Shown here piece by piece: positions 8,989-16,334 of a DNA stretch of 64,000 nucleotides; the first letter of the stretch is position 1; every line of letters starts with the position of its first letter. A program made the translations under genes and the position numbers. The DNA comes from Chitinophaga sp. CB10 (lineage in GTDB: Bacteria > Bacteroidota > Bacteroidia > Chitinophagales > Chitinophagaceae), in NCBI GenBank assembly GCA_001870995.2, contig MLAV02000010.1, positions 1-64,000 on the forward strand. Reading direction: 5' to 3'. The notes beneath the pieces are model-generated. The model was not told the origin of the DNA. It ran no database searches and saw only the letters and a program-made list of their open reading frames with translations.

Positions 8989-9019
8989 GAAGGCGCGCTG
9001 ATGGTACAGCTGCGCCTTC
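8989..9019. terminator. Hairpin between convergent deacetylase and lipoprotein genes
   Basis: GAAGGCGC followed by GCTG, a 6-nt loop, CAGC, and GCGCCTTC forms a nearly continuous stem between two convergent genes. The T-tract is not immediate, so termination strength is uncertain. Confidence 0.5.
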
Positions 9020-9044
9020 TCCCCATAAAAAAATTTTAAACAAC

Positions 9045-9950
9045 TTACAGGGTAATTTCTTTCACTTTATCGCCCACTGTAACGGTAGCCTTGTTATCAC
9101 AATCTCCCGCTCCATAATCGATCACCCCGGATACCATTTCCGTTACCAGCTTTAACTGGCCGGACCTGATGTACTGGCAGTTCCAGGAGGTATGCAGTTT
9201 TACGGGGGTAGACAGTGCGATGGTCACGCTGGTACCGTTTTTATGCTTGTACACAAGTGTGCCGGTACCTTCCGTATCATATTCATCATCGCCGGGATTG
9301 CCGATGGTGTTGCCGCCGTTGGTTTGCTTCACGGTTTTGGTATGGTTGTACACCGCGGTGATACTATCGTTGAGCTGTACGGTACCATCCGTAATTTTTT
9401 GGGTGAAGGAGATGCCGCCCTTCGCGTCTTTCGTATAGCCGGTCACCGTGTACAGGATATTGCCGGTTACAGGCTTGCCATTGATAGTGAAGTTGGTTAA
9501 CGTCACTTTCACGGTAGTACCCGGCGTGGTGAGGTAGCCGCTGAATACGGCCGTTATCTTCCCGCCACGGACGCGGTTGTTCAGGTTATTGGAGCAGGAG
9601 GTGCCGAAATCGATGTTTACGGTAATCGGCCAGGTGAGCGCGCCTTCCACTGACACCGCGGGGCAGGAGGTAGTGGTGAGCAGGCTGGCATCGCCGCCGG
9701 AGCGCCGTGCGGAAGGGTCAGGAATCTGCTGTGCAGCGCCTTCGGCCACTGCGTCAAAAATATCGCTGTAATAGAGATCTACCTCTGCCTGGTAGGCTGC
9801 GCCGGCCATCACTTGTTTGTCACTTTGCTCCGCTACTACCGGATCAGTATTTTTGGCAGCATCCTTTTTACAGGCGAAGAAGAGCGCTGTTATGGCAATT
9901 CCGGTGAACGTCCACGCCAGCACACGGTTTGTGCAGAAATAGCTTTTCAT
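9045..9950 (-). CDS. Lipoprotein of unknown function
   Basis: A 301-residue protein with a lipoprotein signal peptide: a hydrophobic run (WTFTGIAITALFF) then a lipobox ending in FAC at about residue 27, followed by KKD. The mature part has a Thr- and Gly-rich region with repeated beta-strand-like segments (KITAVFSGYLTTPGTTVKVTLTNF) and ends VGDKVKEITL. This style is common in surface lipoproteins of the phylum, but no named domain is recognised. It is divergent from tatD. Confidence 0.65.
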   Translation of the reverse strand: MKSYFCTNRVLAWTFTGIAITALFFACKKDAAKNTDPVVAEQSDKQVMAGAAYQAEVDLYYSDIFDAVAEGAAQQIPDPSARRSGGDASLLTTTSCPAVSVEGALTWPITVNIDFGTSCSNNLNNRVRGGKITAVFSGYLTTPGTTVKVTLTNFTINGKPVTGNILYTVTGYTKDAKGGISFTQKITDGTVQLNDSITAVYNHTKTVKQTNGGNTIGNPGDDEYDTEGTGTLVYKHKNGTSVTIALSTPVKLHTSWNCQYIRSGQLKLVTEMVSGVIDYGAGDCDNKATVTVGDKVKEITL

Positions 9951-9986
9951 AGTTATAGATTTTTAGCAATTAGGTTTTTCTGGCTG

Positions 9987-9994
9987 TAACTTTG
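9987..9994 (+). promoter_or_regulatory. -7 promoter box of the TatD-family gene
   Basis: TAACTTTG, a full TAnnTTTG match, 39 bp before the chosen ATG at 10034. Confidence 0.5.
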
Positions 9995-10033
9995 TACCAC
10001 CTAAAGATAGGATTTTATATTAAAATAAATATT

Positions 10034-10804
10034 ATGTTTTGGATAGACACCCATGCGCACCTGTATTCAGCGGAATTTGACGCCGACCGGCACGAAATGA
10101 TTGGCCGCGCATTGTCGCACGGGGTGAACAGGCTGTTTCTGCCCAATATAGACGAGGATTCCATCACAGGCATGCTGGAGCTGGAAAAGGCTTATCCGGA
10201 GCATTGCTTCCCCATGATCGGCATACACCCCTGTTATGTAAAGGAGGAGGTAGGCCCGCAGCTGGAGCTGGTAAAAGCCTGGTTGCAACAGCATTCCTTT
10301 AAGGCTATCGGAGAGATAGGGCTGGATTTTTACTGGGACAAGACGTACCTCACCCAGCAATACCAGGCTTTCCAGGAGCAGTTGCTGCTGGCCAGGGAGC
10401 ATAAGCTGCCGGTAGCGATCCATAGCCGGGAGTCCACCCGGGAGTGCATAGACGAAGTGAAAGCCTTGCAGAACGGGGATTTGACGGGGGTATTCCATTG
10501 CTTCAGCGGCACGCTGGAAGAAGCCAGGGAGATCATTGACCTGGGCTTTTACCTGGGCATCGGCGGCGTGGTGACGTTTAAGAAGTCGGGATTGGATAAG
10601 ATAGTGGAGCAGCTTGACTTACAGCAGATCGTCCTGGAAACGGACGCACCTTACCTGGCGCCGGTACCCTACCGGGGCAAACGCAATGAAAGCAGTTACA
10701 TTCCACTGATCGGTGAAAAGGTGGCAGATGTAAAAAATCTAAAAATCGAAGATGTAGCCGCCATTACAAGCAGTAATGCCCTTAAATTATTCAAAATGCT
10801 CTAA
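10034..10804 (+). CDS. tatD: TatD family metal-dependent hydrolase
   Basis: A 256-residue TIM-barrel hydrolase of the TatD DNase family, cytosolic. The first metal motif is DTHAHL right after the start. GEIGLDFYW carries a metal Glu, AIHSRES and VFHCFSG carry the metal histidines, and ETDAPYLAP carries the final metal Asp. The ATG at 10034 is chosen because the protein then begins MFWIDTHAH, as the family does. The -7 box 39 bp upstream agrees. It is followed within 45 bp by the asparaginase gene, which has its own -7 box. Confidence 0.93.
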   Translation: MFWIDTHAHLYSAEFDADRHEMIGRALSHGVNRLFLPNIDEDSITGMLELEKAYPEHCFPMIGIHPCYVKEEVGPQLELVKAWLQQHSFKAIGEIGLDFYWDKTYLTQQYQAFQEQLLLAREHKLPVAIHSRESTRECIDEVKALQNGDLTGVFHCFSGTLEEAREIIDLGFYLGIGGVVTFKKSGLDKIVEQLDLQQIVLETDAPYLAPVPYRGKRNESSYIPLIGEKVADVKNLKIEDVAAITSSNALKLFKML

Positions 10805-10816
10805 CCATTTTAAGGA

Positions 10817-10824
10817 TAACTTTG
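10817..10824 (+). promoter_or_regulatory. -7 promoter box of the asparaginase gene
   Basis: TAACTTTG, a full TAnnTTTG match, ends 24 bp before the ATG at 10849 and excludes an in-frame TTG at 10822 as a realistic start. Confidence 0.5.
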
Positions 10825-10848
10825 CATGCAACTGGCAGACTACGCACA

Positions 10849-11886
10849 ATGAGTAAAATTCTGATTATTTACACGGGTGGAACAGTTGGAATGATCTATG
10901 ACGATAAGACCAAAGCGCTTCGCCCGATAGGATTCAATGAGATAAGGAACAATTTACCTGAGCTTTACAGGATGGGAATAGACTTTTACGTCTATGCTTT
11001 CAATCCTCCCATTGACTCCTCCGACATGCAACCAGAGATATGGGTAGAACTGGCCAGCATCATCGAAGACAGATATGACCGCTATGATGGGTTTGTGATA
11101 CTCCATGGCTCCGATACCATGGCCTTCACCGCTTCAGCGCTCAGCTTCATGCTGGAAAACTTATCCAAGCCTGTTATCCTTACCGGCTCCCAACTCCCTA
11201 TCGGGAAGATCCGTACCGACGCTAAAGAGAACATCATCACGGCAATGGAGATTGCCTGCAGTAAACACAATGGCAGCAACATTGCGATGGTACCGGAAGT
11301 ATGTATTTACTTCGACTTCTCCTTGTTCAGAGGTAACCGTTCCAAGAAGTACAATGCGGAGAAATTCGAGGCTTTCTACACCATGAATTATCCTATCCTG
11401 GCGGAAGCAGGGATTGATATCAAGTACAAGACGCAGGCCATCCTGCCGAATCCTACGGCCCCGCTGAAGGTGCATAAGGAGCTGGAAACAAACATCACGG
11501 TGTTGAAACTCTTTCCGGGCATTACCCGCAAAGCGGTGGAAGCCACGCTCAACATACCGGGCCTGAAAGGCGTTATCCTTGAAACATTTGGTAGTGGCAA
11601 CACCACGACTCAATCCTGGTTTACAGATTGCCTGAAGCGTGTAGCCGACAACGGTGCATTGATCCTGGATATTACGCAGTGCGATGGTGGCAGCGTGGAG
11701 CTGGGGAAATACGAAACCAGTCAGCACCTGAAAGACCTGGGCGTGGTAAGTGGCCATGACCTTACGTTTGAAGCGGCGGTGACCAAGCTCATGTTCGTAC
11801 TGGGCCAGGGCCTTACGCTGGAAGAAAGCAAAGCAATGATGGAAACGCCGCTCCGCGGAGAGCTGACGTTGACGGAAATATATTAG
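10849..11886 (+). CDS. ansA: Type I L-asparaginase
   Basis: Hydrolyses L-asparagine to aspartate and ammonia. It is 345 residues with no signal peptide, consistent with the cytosolic type I enzyme. The first catalytic Thr lies in YTGGTVGM (T12) and the second active-site block is HGSDTMAFTA (family form HGTDT). The C-terminal allosteric-type domain is complete. It lies 44 bp downstream of tatD on the same strand and ends in a strong terminator. Confidence 0.93.
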   Translation: MSKILIIYTGGTVGMIYDDKTKALRPIGFNEIRNNLPELYRMGIDFYVYAFNPPIDSSDMQPEIWVELASIIEDRYDRYDGFVILHGSDTMAFTASALSFMLENLSKPVILTGSQLPIGKIRTDAKENIITAMEIACSKHNGSNIAMVPEVCIYFDFSLFRGNRSKKYNAEKFEAFYTMNYPILAEAGIDIKYKTQAILPNPTAPLKVHKELETNITVLKLFPGITRKAVEATLNIPGLKGVILETFGSGNTTTQSWFTDCLKRVADNGALILDITQCDGGSVELGKYETSQHLKDLGVVSGHDLTFEAAVTKLMFVLGQGLTLEESKAMMETPLRGELTLTEIY

Positions 11887-11912
11887 TGTATGGGTAGCAG
11901 TTAGCTGCTGCG

Positions 11913-11949
11913 AAACGGGAAGCCGGTTAGTAGGGCTTCCCGTTTTTTT
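11913..11949 (+). terminator. Rho-independent terminator after ansA
   Basis: Stem AACGGGAAGCC / GGCTTCCCGTT with a 9-nt loop and a run of seven Ts. Confidence 0.9.
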
Positions 11950-12039
11950 ATGATCTCAGCAATTTGCGATATATTTATATAGCATTTTTTAATTCCTCTA
12001 TACCCCGCAAGATTTTACTAACCTCTAAACGATTGCTCT

Positions 12040-12732
12040 ATGAATGCTACTCTTTCACAAAAAGCTATTGCTGAGTTTTTTGGCACCTTTGTGCTGGTTT
12101 TTATTGGTACCGGCAGTGCTGTGCTGGCCGGCGGCCATGTAGGCTTCCTCGGTATTGCCTTTGCTTTTGGGATTTCCGTACTGGCGATGGTCTATGCCAT
12201 CGGGTTTATTTCAGGTTGTCATATTAACCCGGCCATTACCATCAGCATGCTGGCCTTCGGAAAGATTTCGGGTAAAGACGCGGTAGCCTATATCATCGCG
12301 CAGATTTTGGGGGCTATACTGGCATCCGGCATATTGCTGATGATAGCGCAGGGCAAGGCGGACTATTCCCTGGCGGCCAATGGCCTGGGGCAAAACGGCG
12401 TCGGCGATGGCTCTCCGGACAAATATTCCCTGGGAACGGGGCTGCTTGCCGAAGTGGTGCTGACCACGATTTTCCTGATTGTAGTACATGGCAGTACCAG
12501 CAAAAACACCGCTAACGGCGGCTTTGCCGGCGTGGCTATTGGTTTGGCGCTGACCATGATTCACATCGTGGGTATCCCGGTAACAGGCGTATCCGTGAAC
12601 CCTGCCCGTAGCATCGGACCGGCTATTTTTGTAGGCGGCGAGGCGCTGGCCAACCTCTGGGTATTCATCGTAGGACCCATTGTGGGCGGGCTTATCGGCG
12701 GCGGAATCTGGAAGCTTTACGATAATAAATAA
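12040..12732 (+). CDS. aqpZ: Aquaporin / MIP family channel
   Basis: A six-helix membrane channel of 230 residues in the cytoplasmic membrane. Both half-helix NPA motifs are intact: HINPAIT near residue 66 and SVNPARS near residue 187. The short loops and overall length are closer to water-selective AqpZ than to the longer GlpF, and no glycerol kinase gene is adjacent. It stands alone between the ansA terminator and the tRNA-Ser promoter. Confidence 0.92.
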   Translation: MNATLSQKAIAEFFGTFVLVFIGTGSAVLAGGHVGFLGIAFAFGISVLAMVYAIGFISGCHINPAITISMLAFGKISGKDAVAYIIAQILGAILASGILLMIAQGKADYSLAANGLGQNGVGDGSPDKYSLGTGLLAEVVLTTIFLIVVHGSTSKNTANGGFAGVAIGLALTMIHIVGIPVTGVSVNPARSIGPAIFVGGEALANLWVFIVGPIVGGLIGGGIWKLYDNK

Positions 12733-12739
12733 AAAATTC

Positions 12740-12769
12740 TTGGAAATTTAAATGAAAGGATTATCTTTG
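12740..12769 (+). promoter_or_regulatory. Promoter of tRNA-Ser
   Basis: TTG at 12740-12742 and TATCTTTG at 12762-12769 are separated by 19 bp, the full Bacteroidota -33/-7 arrangement, 50 bp upstream of the tRNA. Confidence 0.7.
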
Positions 12770-12819
12770 CAACCCTGATCGGAAAAACAACCATTCCGAT
12801 TTAGTTCAAAGTTAATCAC

Positions 12820-12906
12820 GGAAGAGTGCAGGAGTGGTTGAACTGGCACGCCTGGAAAGTGTGTATAGGTGAAAGCCTATCAAGGGTTCGAATCCCTTCT
12901 CTTCCG
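12820..12906 (+). tRNA. tRNA-Ser (anticodon GGA)
   Basis: An 87-nt class II tRNA: acceptor stem GGAAGAG / CTCTTCC, D stem CAG/CTG, anticodon stem CACGC/GTGTG with loop CTGGAAA (anticodon GGA), a long variable arm (TATAGG...CCTATC) and T arm AGGGTTCGAATCCCT. The discriminator is G and CCA is not encoded. Its last 25 nt lie within the left 37-bp attachment repeat, so the 3' end was supplied by the integrated element, which kept the tRNA intact. Confidence 0.95.
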
Positions 12907-12918
12907 CAAGCTTTAAGC
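12882..12918 (+). repeat. Left attachment site (37-bp direct repeat)
   Basis: This 37-bp stretch (starting AAGGGTTCGAATCCC, ending GCAAGCTTTAAGC) is repeated exactly at 16899-16935. It covers the T arm, the acceptor 3' strand and 12 bp beyond the tRNA, the classic target of tRNA-directed tyrosine integrases. Confidence 0.9.
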
Positions 12919-12947
12919 TCTCAGGTCGAAAGACTTGGGGGCTTTTT
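12916..12947 (+). terminator. Element-encoded terminator for tRNA-Ser
   Basis: A 12-bp stem closed by a GAAA tetraloop and followed by five Ts. It is the counterpart of the displaced host terminator at 16933-16964, with the same stem length and loop but different stem sequence. Confidence 0.8.
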
Positions 12948-13162
12948 GTTTATAGCCGCTACTGTACTGCGTTCTACGCTTTTCCTCTCTGAGATACAGT
13001 AAGTAATTTCTACGTGTTTTCGATATTTCACGCTATCATTTCCGCTCTCGTAGGATGTTTTTTACGCTAGCATAAAAACATACTCTTATAAGCTGAATAT
13101 CAAACTATTACATATTATCTGCTTTATTGTCAATTTTCAGTGCTGCACACAAATTTGCAACC
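12948..13162. other. Upstream region of the integrase gene
   Basis: A 215-bp non-coding stretch. It contains one CCTCTCnGAGA motif (12984-12994) and an inverted repeat ATGTTTTT / AAAAACAT at 13055-13081 around the palindrome GCTAGC. No clear TAnnTTTG promoter was found. It may hold integrase arm-type sites and an operator. Confidence 0.4.
12984..12994 (+). repeat. Element motif CCTCTCnGAGA, copy 1
   Basis: CCTCTCTGAGA, 66 bp inside the left attachment repeat. See copies at 14410, 16167 and 16863. Confidence 0.6.
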
Positions 13163-14365
13163 ATGCGCATAAATATTAGGCTTTCTTTTTTTCTGTATAA
13201 ATCACGCAGAGGAAAGAAAGGAACGCCAGTCTACCTACGTATTTTCCTACCCACCGGAGAAGGGCAAATACATACAGGCATTACCGTTATTGAAAAATAT
13301 TGGAACGATCAGAAAAATACGATTCGTGAAAGTTGCCCAGAACACAGGGAACTGAACAAACAGTTACAACAGCTCAAAAACAAAGTGTTGGCTGTTTTTA
13401 ACGATTGTACCGAAAAAGATATCCCTGTATCCATCGATCTGATTAAAACCCGAATAAAGGGAGATACAGGAGAAGTACGCACCTTAATTGAAGCACTTCA
13501 GGTTCATAACGACGACCTGAAAAAGAAGCTGGGCATTGAAACCAGTAAAGCGACCGTTACCAAATACGAAACGCTTCGCAAAAAAGTAACACAGTTTATT
13601 CACCATCAGTACAAAAGGAAAGATATTTTCCTGAAAGAACTGGATCACCGTTTTATCGTCAACTTCGAAACCTACCTGAAAACGGTAGATAGTATTAGCC
13701 ATAACCCTGTGGTTAGCTACATTCAGCTATTGAAAAAGATCATGAACATGTCAGTAACTTTCGGTTGGCTTCAGTTAAACCCGTTCAGGAGTTTCAAATG
13801 CACGAAGAAAGAAACAGCCAGAGGATTTTTATCACTCGACGAAATTCACGCTCTCAGAGATAAGGAAATAGTTAACAGGAGACTGGCAACGGTGAGAGAT
13901 ATTTTTCTTTTCTCCTGCTACACGGGTTTAGCTTATGCAGATGTTGCCAGCTTAACCACTGATAGTATTATCCGTGGGGTGGATGGTAAGCTGTGGATCA
14001 ACAGCAGCAGAAAAAAAACAGGTGTACGTATTACCGTACCGTTGTTACATCAGTCGCAGTTGATCCTGGACAAATATGTTCCAGATGAAAAGAACAGGTT
14101 ATTGCCCGTCATTTCCAACCAGAAGCTAAACGCTTACCTGAAGGAGATTGCAGACATCTGTAAAATAACGAAGAAGTTAACTTTCCATCTGGCACGCCAT
14201 ACTTTTGCTACAACCGTAACGCTAAGTAACGGTGTACCCATCGAAACAGTCAGCAAAATGCTGGGCCATACCAACCTGAAAACAACGCAGATTTATGCGA
14301 AAGTGGTTGATACGAAGATCAGCAATGATATGTTAATGTTGCAGGAAAAATTATCAGTGAAGTAA
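13163..14365 (+). CDS. int: Tyrosine recombinase (site-specific integrase) with arm-binding domain
   Basis: The protein has 400 residues from the ATG at 13163 (MRINIRLSFF); an upstream in-frame TTG at 13127 is less likely. The N-terminus resembles the arm DNA-binding domain of Bacteroidota integrases (KSRRGKKGTPVYLRI...). A SAM-like core-binding domain follows, then the catalytic domain with HLARH (H342, R345), LGH (H369) and the nucleophile in TTQIYAKV (Y378). The position of the first catalytic Arg reads CYTGLAYADV, lacking the Arg, as known for IntDOT-like enzymes. It is the first gene inside the element and should catalyse integration into and excision from tRNA-Ser. Confidence 0.93.
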   Translation: MRINIRLSFFLYKSRRGKKGTPVYLRIFLPTGEGQIHTGITVIEKYWNDQKNTIRESCPEHRELNKQLQQLKNKVLAVFNDCTEKDIPVSIDLIKTRIKGDTGEVRTLIEALQVHNDDLKKKLGIETSKATVTKYETLRKKVTQFIHHQYKRKDIFLKELDHRFIVNFETYLKTVDSISHNPVVSYIQLLKKIMNMSVTFGWLQLNPFRSFKCTKKETARGFLSLDEIHALRDKEIVNRRLATVRDIFLFSCYTGLAYADVASLTTDSIIRGVDGKLWINSSRKKTGVRITVPLLHQSQLILDKYVPDEKNRLLPVISNQKLNAYLKEIADICKITKKLTFHLARHTFATTVTLSNGVPIETVSKMLGHTNLKTTQIYAKVVDTKISNDMLMLQEKLSVK

Positions 14366-14369
14366 ATTT

Positions 14370-14400
14370 TCAGGGGTAGTAATGAAAATTGCTCCCCTGA
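14370..14400 (+). terminator. Hairpin just after the integrase stop codon
   Basis: TCAGGGG / CCCCTGA with an inner AGTAA / TTGCT stem forms a long hairpin 5 bp past the int stop. It lacks a solid T-tract but is followed by TTATTACTTT. Confidence 0.5.
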
Positions 14401-14429
14401 TTATTACTTTCTCTGAGAGGAAGTAATAA
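14401..14429. promoter_or_regulatory. 29-bp near-perfect palindrome
   Basis: The arms TTATTACTT and AAGTAATAA flank CTCT-G-AGAG with a single T/G pairing mismatch, giving 14-nt arms around one central base. It sits between int and the small open frame at 14434 and contains motif copy 2. It is a good candidate operator or recombination-accessory site. Confidence 0.55.
14410..14420 (-). repeat. Element motif CCTCTCnGAGA, copy 2
   Basis: Reads CCTCTCAGAGA on the minus strand, inside the 29-bp palindrome. Confidence 0.6.
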
Positions 14430-14433
14430 TACG

Positions 14434-14598
14434 ATGAAAGTTAACACCACAGGATATTACGAAAGAATAACTCAGGAATACTCTGAAAAGAGTTTCAATT
14501 CTCACAATATTTTTTCCTCTCTCGGAGGTTCATTTGTAAACTGCGGGAACCTGATTAAGATATTTTACCCTCCTGATTATTCCCTAAAAAACATGTGA
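14434..14598 (+). CDS. Possible small protein, 54 residues, unknown
   Basis: ATG-started open frame (MKVNTTGYYERITQ... ending YSLKNM) with a purine-rich stretch GAGAGGAAG about 12 bp upstream that could serve as ribosome binding site. It contains a degenerate motif copy (14518-14528) within its coding sequence. No family is recognised. It is the only ATG-started frame of any length in the interval between int and 15118, and it may be a chance frame. Confidence 0.3.
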   Translation: MKVNTTGYYERITQEYSEKSFNSHNIFSSLGGSFVNCGNLIKIFYPPDYSLKNM

Positions 14599-15117
14599 CG
14601 AACACACGCTCAAAAACAGTTCCCATAAACGTTTTGATTGACTGTGTTACTACAGCCCTGCTCCAATACTCAGGAGTGTTGCACCTCCAGACATGAGATG
14701 CCTAGAGCCACTGGCACTACGTCATATCATTTATTTTCGTGGTAGTGTGAGCCTGTATTTCGCAGGTACTTTTATCATCCTCAGGTCAGGCAAGACACTG
14801 TCCGGATAAGAGATTCATCATAATTTAAATTACGAAGATATATGCAGTTGACGCAATTTAATTTTCAACAGGTGTGGAAAACTAAGACTGAAAAGTTGCC
14901 GAATAAGGGCAGCAAAGAATATAATAAAAGTATCAAAATGAAATTAAAACATTCTATTTGAACAAGTTACGGTTATACTCACTAAAATCACTTCAAATGC
15001 CCGAAATTACTGCGTTTCCTTTGTGTAACAAGGATATACGAAGGTGCTATTTAATGAAATTAAAATCCTCTCCATGAAAAGAAAATATTCGCTATCTTTT
15101 GTACAAAGTTCATCTCG
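14599..15117. other. Non-coding AT-rich stretch inside the element
   Basis: No supportable gene on either strand. Short inverted pieces such as GGAGTGTTGCACCTCC are present near 14672. Near its right end TATCTTTTG (15094-15102) resembles a -7 box with one extra T and could drive the gene at 15118. Confidence 0.35.
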
Positions 15118-15501
15118 GTGAACGTATCTGCACAATTTCAACTGGGACTGGAAGAAGCAGAAGTAATAAAACAAACGAATAAAGATGGTATTTTTGAAAT
15201 AAAAAAAACATATTCCGATGATGAAACAAAAGTACCGACGTGGAAAAACAAACGGGAGAAAGCTGCTTTCATAGTGGGCTTTGACCACTATGGTTATTCC
15301 TCAATAACGATGATTATGTCTTATTCCTATATCGATTTGGACGCATGGATATTAACACGCAGCAGGTACGCTACATGTCAAAATAAAGAACTCTGGACGG
15401 CGCGGATAAAAGGGAAATTCTACACAATCAAACTGAAAAGATTCGATCCTCCGGGAAAGATGGTTTTCGTTATTGAGCAGGTGAAATCTGAAAATTATTA
15501 A
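15118..15501 (+). CDS. Unknown protein of the integrative element (first of a pair)
   Basis: A 127-residue frame starting with GTG at 15118; the frame is open for 18 more codons upstream but without an ATG, so the true start is uncertain. The protein is mixed charged and aromatic with no signal peptide or membrane helix (a segment reads KAAFIVGFDHYGYSS, and the end reads MVFVIEQVKSENY). No domain is recognised. Only 16 bp separate it from the next gene, which suggests co-translation as a two-gene unit. Confidence 0.55.
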   Translation: MNVSAQFQLGLEEAEVIKQTNKDGIFEIKKTYSDDETKVPTWKNKREKAAFIVGFDHYGYSSITMIMSYSYIDLDAWILTRSRYATCQNKELWTARIKGKFYTIKLKRFDPPGKMVFVIEQVKSENY

Positions 15502-15517
15502 CAGTACTAATATTTTA

Positions 15518-16003
15518 ATGCATATGAATGCGCAAAAAAATATCACACACTTCGCAGTGTTGCCTGATTTATCAAGGAAAGAGTGTTCGTCATTTGAAGA
15601 GGCATCCTTAGTTACAGACATACTTTATATCGTTATTCAAGAAGAAGAAAACATCCATGTACCAATGAAATATTCCGGTGGCAGCGGATATTCAGCAGGG
15701 ACATACACTCATGGAAATGCAAAACTGGATTTAAAAATTGTTGATCGACAAAATCAACAGTTTGTAATAACAGAAAAGAAATGGAGGGCTGTATATCTAC
15801 AGACGGTATGTAGTAATAGTAAACCGTTCAACATTACTTTCCCTCTGATGAAAATTACAGACCCCAAAGGCCAAAGCATAGAAGTTAGAGCATTAGCGCC
15901 ATATATCGGAGGCATCATTCTTCTTCATGAACGATTGAGGCAATATTCCAAATATGATAGTTGGGATGATATAATTAAAAAAGTATCACTTGATGATCTC
16001 TGA
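15518..16003 (+). CDS. Unknown protein of the integrative element (second of a pair)
   Basis: A 161-residue cytosolic protein starting MHMNAQKN; the ATG two codons later (15524) is an equally good start. It has a Gly/Ser-rich turn region (KYSGGSGYSAGTYTHGN) followed by beta-rich sequence and ends in an acidic tail (VSLDDL). No family is recognised and no catalytic motif stands out. The tight spacing to the preceding gene and position in a mobile element make a toxin-antitoxin, defence or transfer-accessory pair conceivable, but that is only inference. Confidence 0.6.
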   Translation: MHMNAQKNITHFAVLPDLSRKECSSFEEASLVTDILYIVIQEEENIHVPMKYSGGSGYSAGTYTHGNAKLDLKIVDRQNQQFVITEKKWRAVYLQTVCSNSKPFNITFPLMKITDPKGQSIEVRALAPYIGGIILLHERLRQYSKYDSWDDIIKKVSLDDL

Positions 16004-16071
16004 TCGCTAAACCCAACAAAACGAATATGCAAAACGAATAAAACGACCCCACATCATCACCCCATAGGGTT

Positions 16072-16105
16072 TGCTACGCAACGGTGTTGCCCCGAAGGGG
16101 TAGCA
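16072..16105. other. Perfect 34-nt three-way-junction fold
   Basis: An outer stem TGCTAC / GTAGCA encloses two adjacent hairpins, GCAAC-GGT-GTTGC and CCC-GAA-GGG, with every non-loop base paired. It lies between the gene ending at 16003 and the rest of the element's right side. Possible roles are a REP-like element, a nick or transfer origin, or a structured RNA; the sequence alone does not decide. Confidence 0.6.
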
Positions 16106-16142
16106 TGCCATCGATGCAATTAATAACAGTAAAACCAGAAAA

Positions 16143-16226
16143 ATGAAGAAGAAAAAAATTACACATTCTCTGAGAGGAAGGTACACAAGAGGCCGTGTAT
16201 CACGTCCAAACGTACCACCATTCTAA
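16143..16226 (+). CDS. Possible very small basic peptide, 27 residues
   Basis: ATG-started frame beginning MKKKKITHSLRGRY and ending RPNVPPF, rich in Lys and Arg. It contains motif copy 3 inside its coding sequence. It sits between the three-way junction and a terminator-like hairpin. The composition recalls small nucleic-acid-binding peptides, but no family is recognised and the frame may be fortuitous. Confidence 0.25.
   Translation: MKKKKITHSLRGRYTRGRVSRPNVPPF
16167..16177 (-). repeat. Element motif CCTCTCnGAGA, copy 3
   Basis: Reads CCTCTCAGAGA on the minus strand; the extended form TTCTCTGAGAGGAAG is nearly identical to copy 2. Confidence 0.6.
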
Positions 16227-16258
16227 TTTTAACACAGTACGTTAATATAGCATTCTGT

Positions 16259-16309
16259 AGCCCTTAACTGCGTTGGTTAAAAAATAACCATGTGTGTTAG
16301 GGGCTTTTT
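16259..16309 (+). terminator. Large terminator or attenuator hairpin before the last element gene
   Basis: A 10-bp outer stem (AGCCCTTAAC / GTTAGGGGCT, with G-T pairs), an inner GGTTA / TAACC hairpin and five Ts. It can end transcription from the left, yet lies only 25 bp before the ATG at 16335, leaving little room for a separate promoter. It could therefore act as a conditional attenuator. Confidence 0.65.
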
Positions 16310-16334
16310 CATTTAAATTTCAAAACGTCGCAAA

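Noticed and set aside
15007..15288. Open frame of 93 residues on the minus strand inside the integrative element
   Set aside because: It overlaps the start of the 127-residue plus-strand frame and is composed of Phe/Tyr/Cys-rich low-complexity sequence typical of the reverse of an AT-rich coding region.
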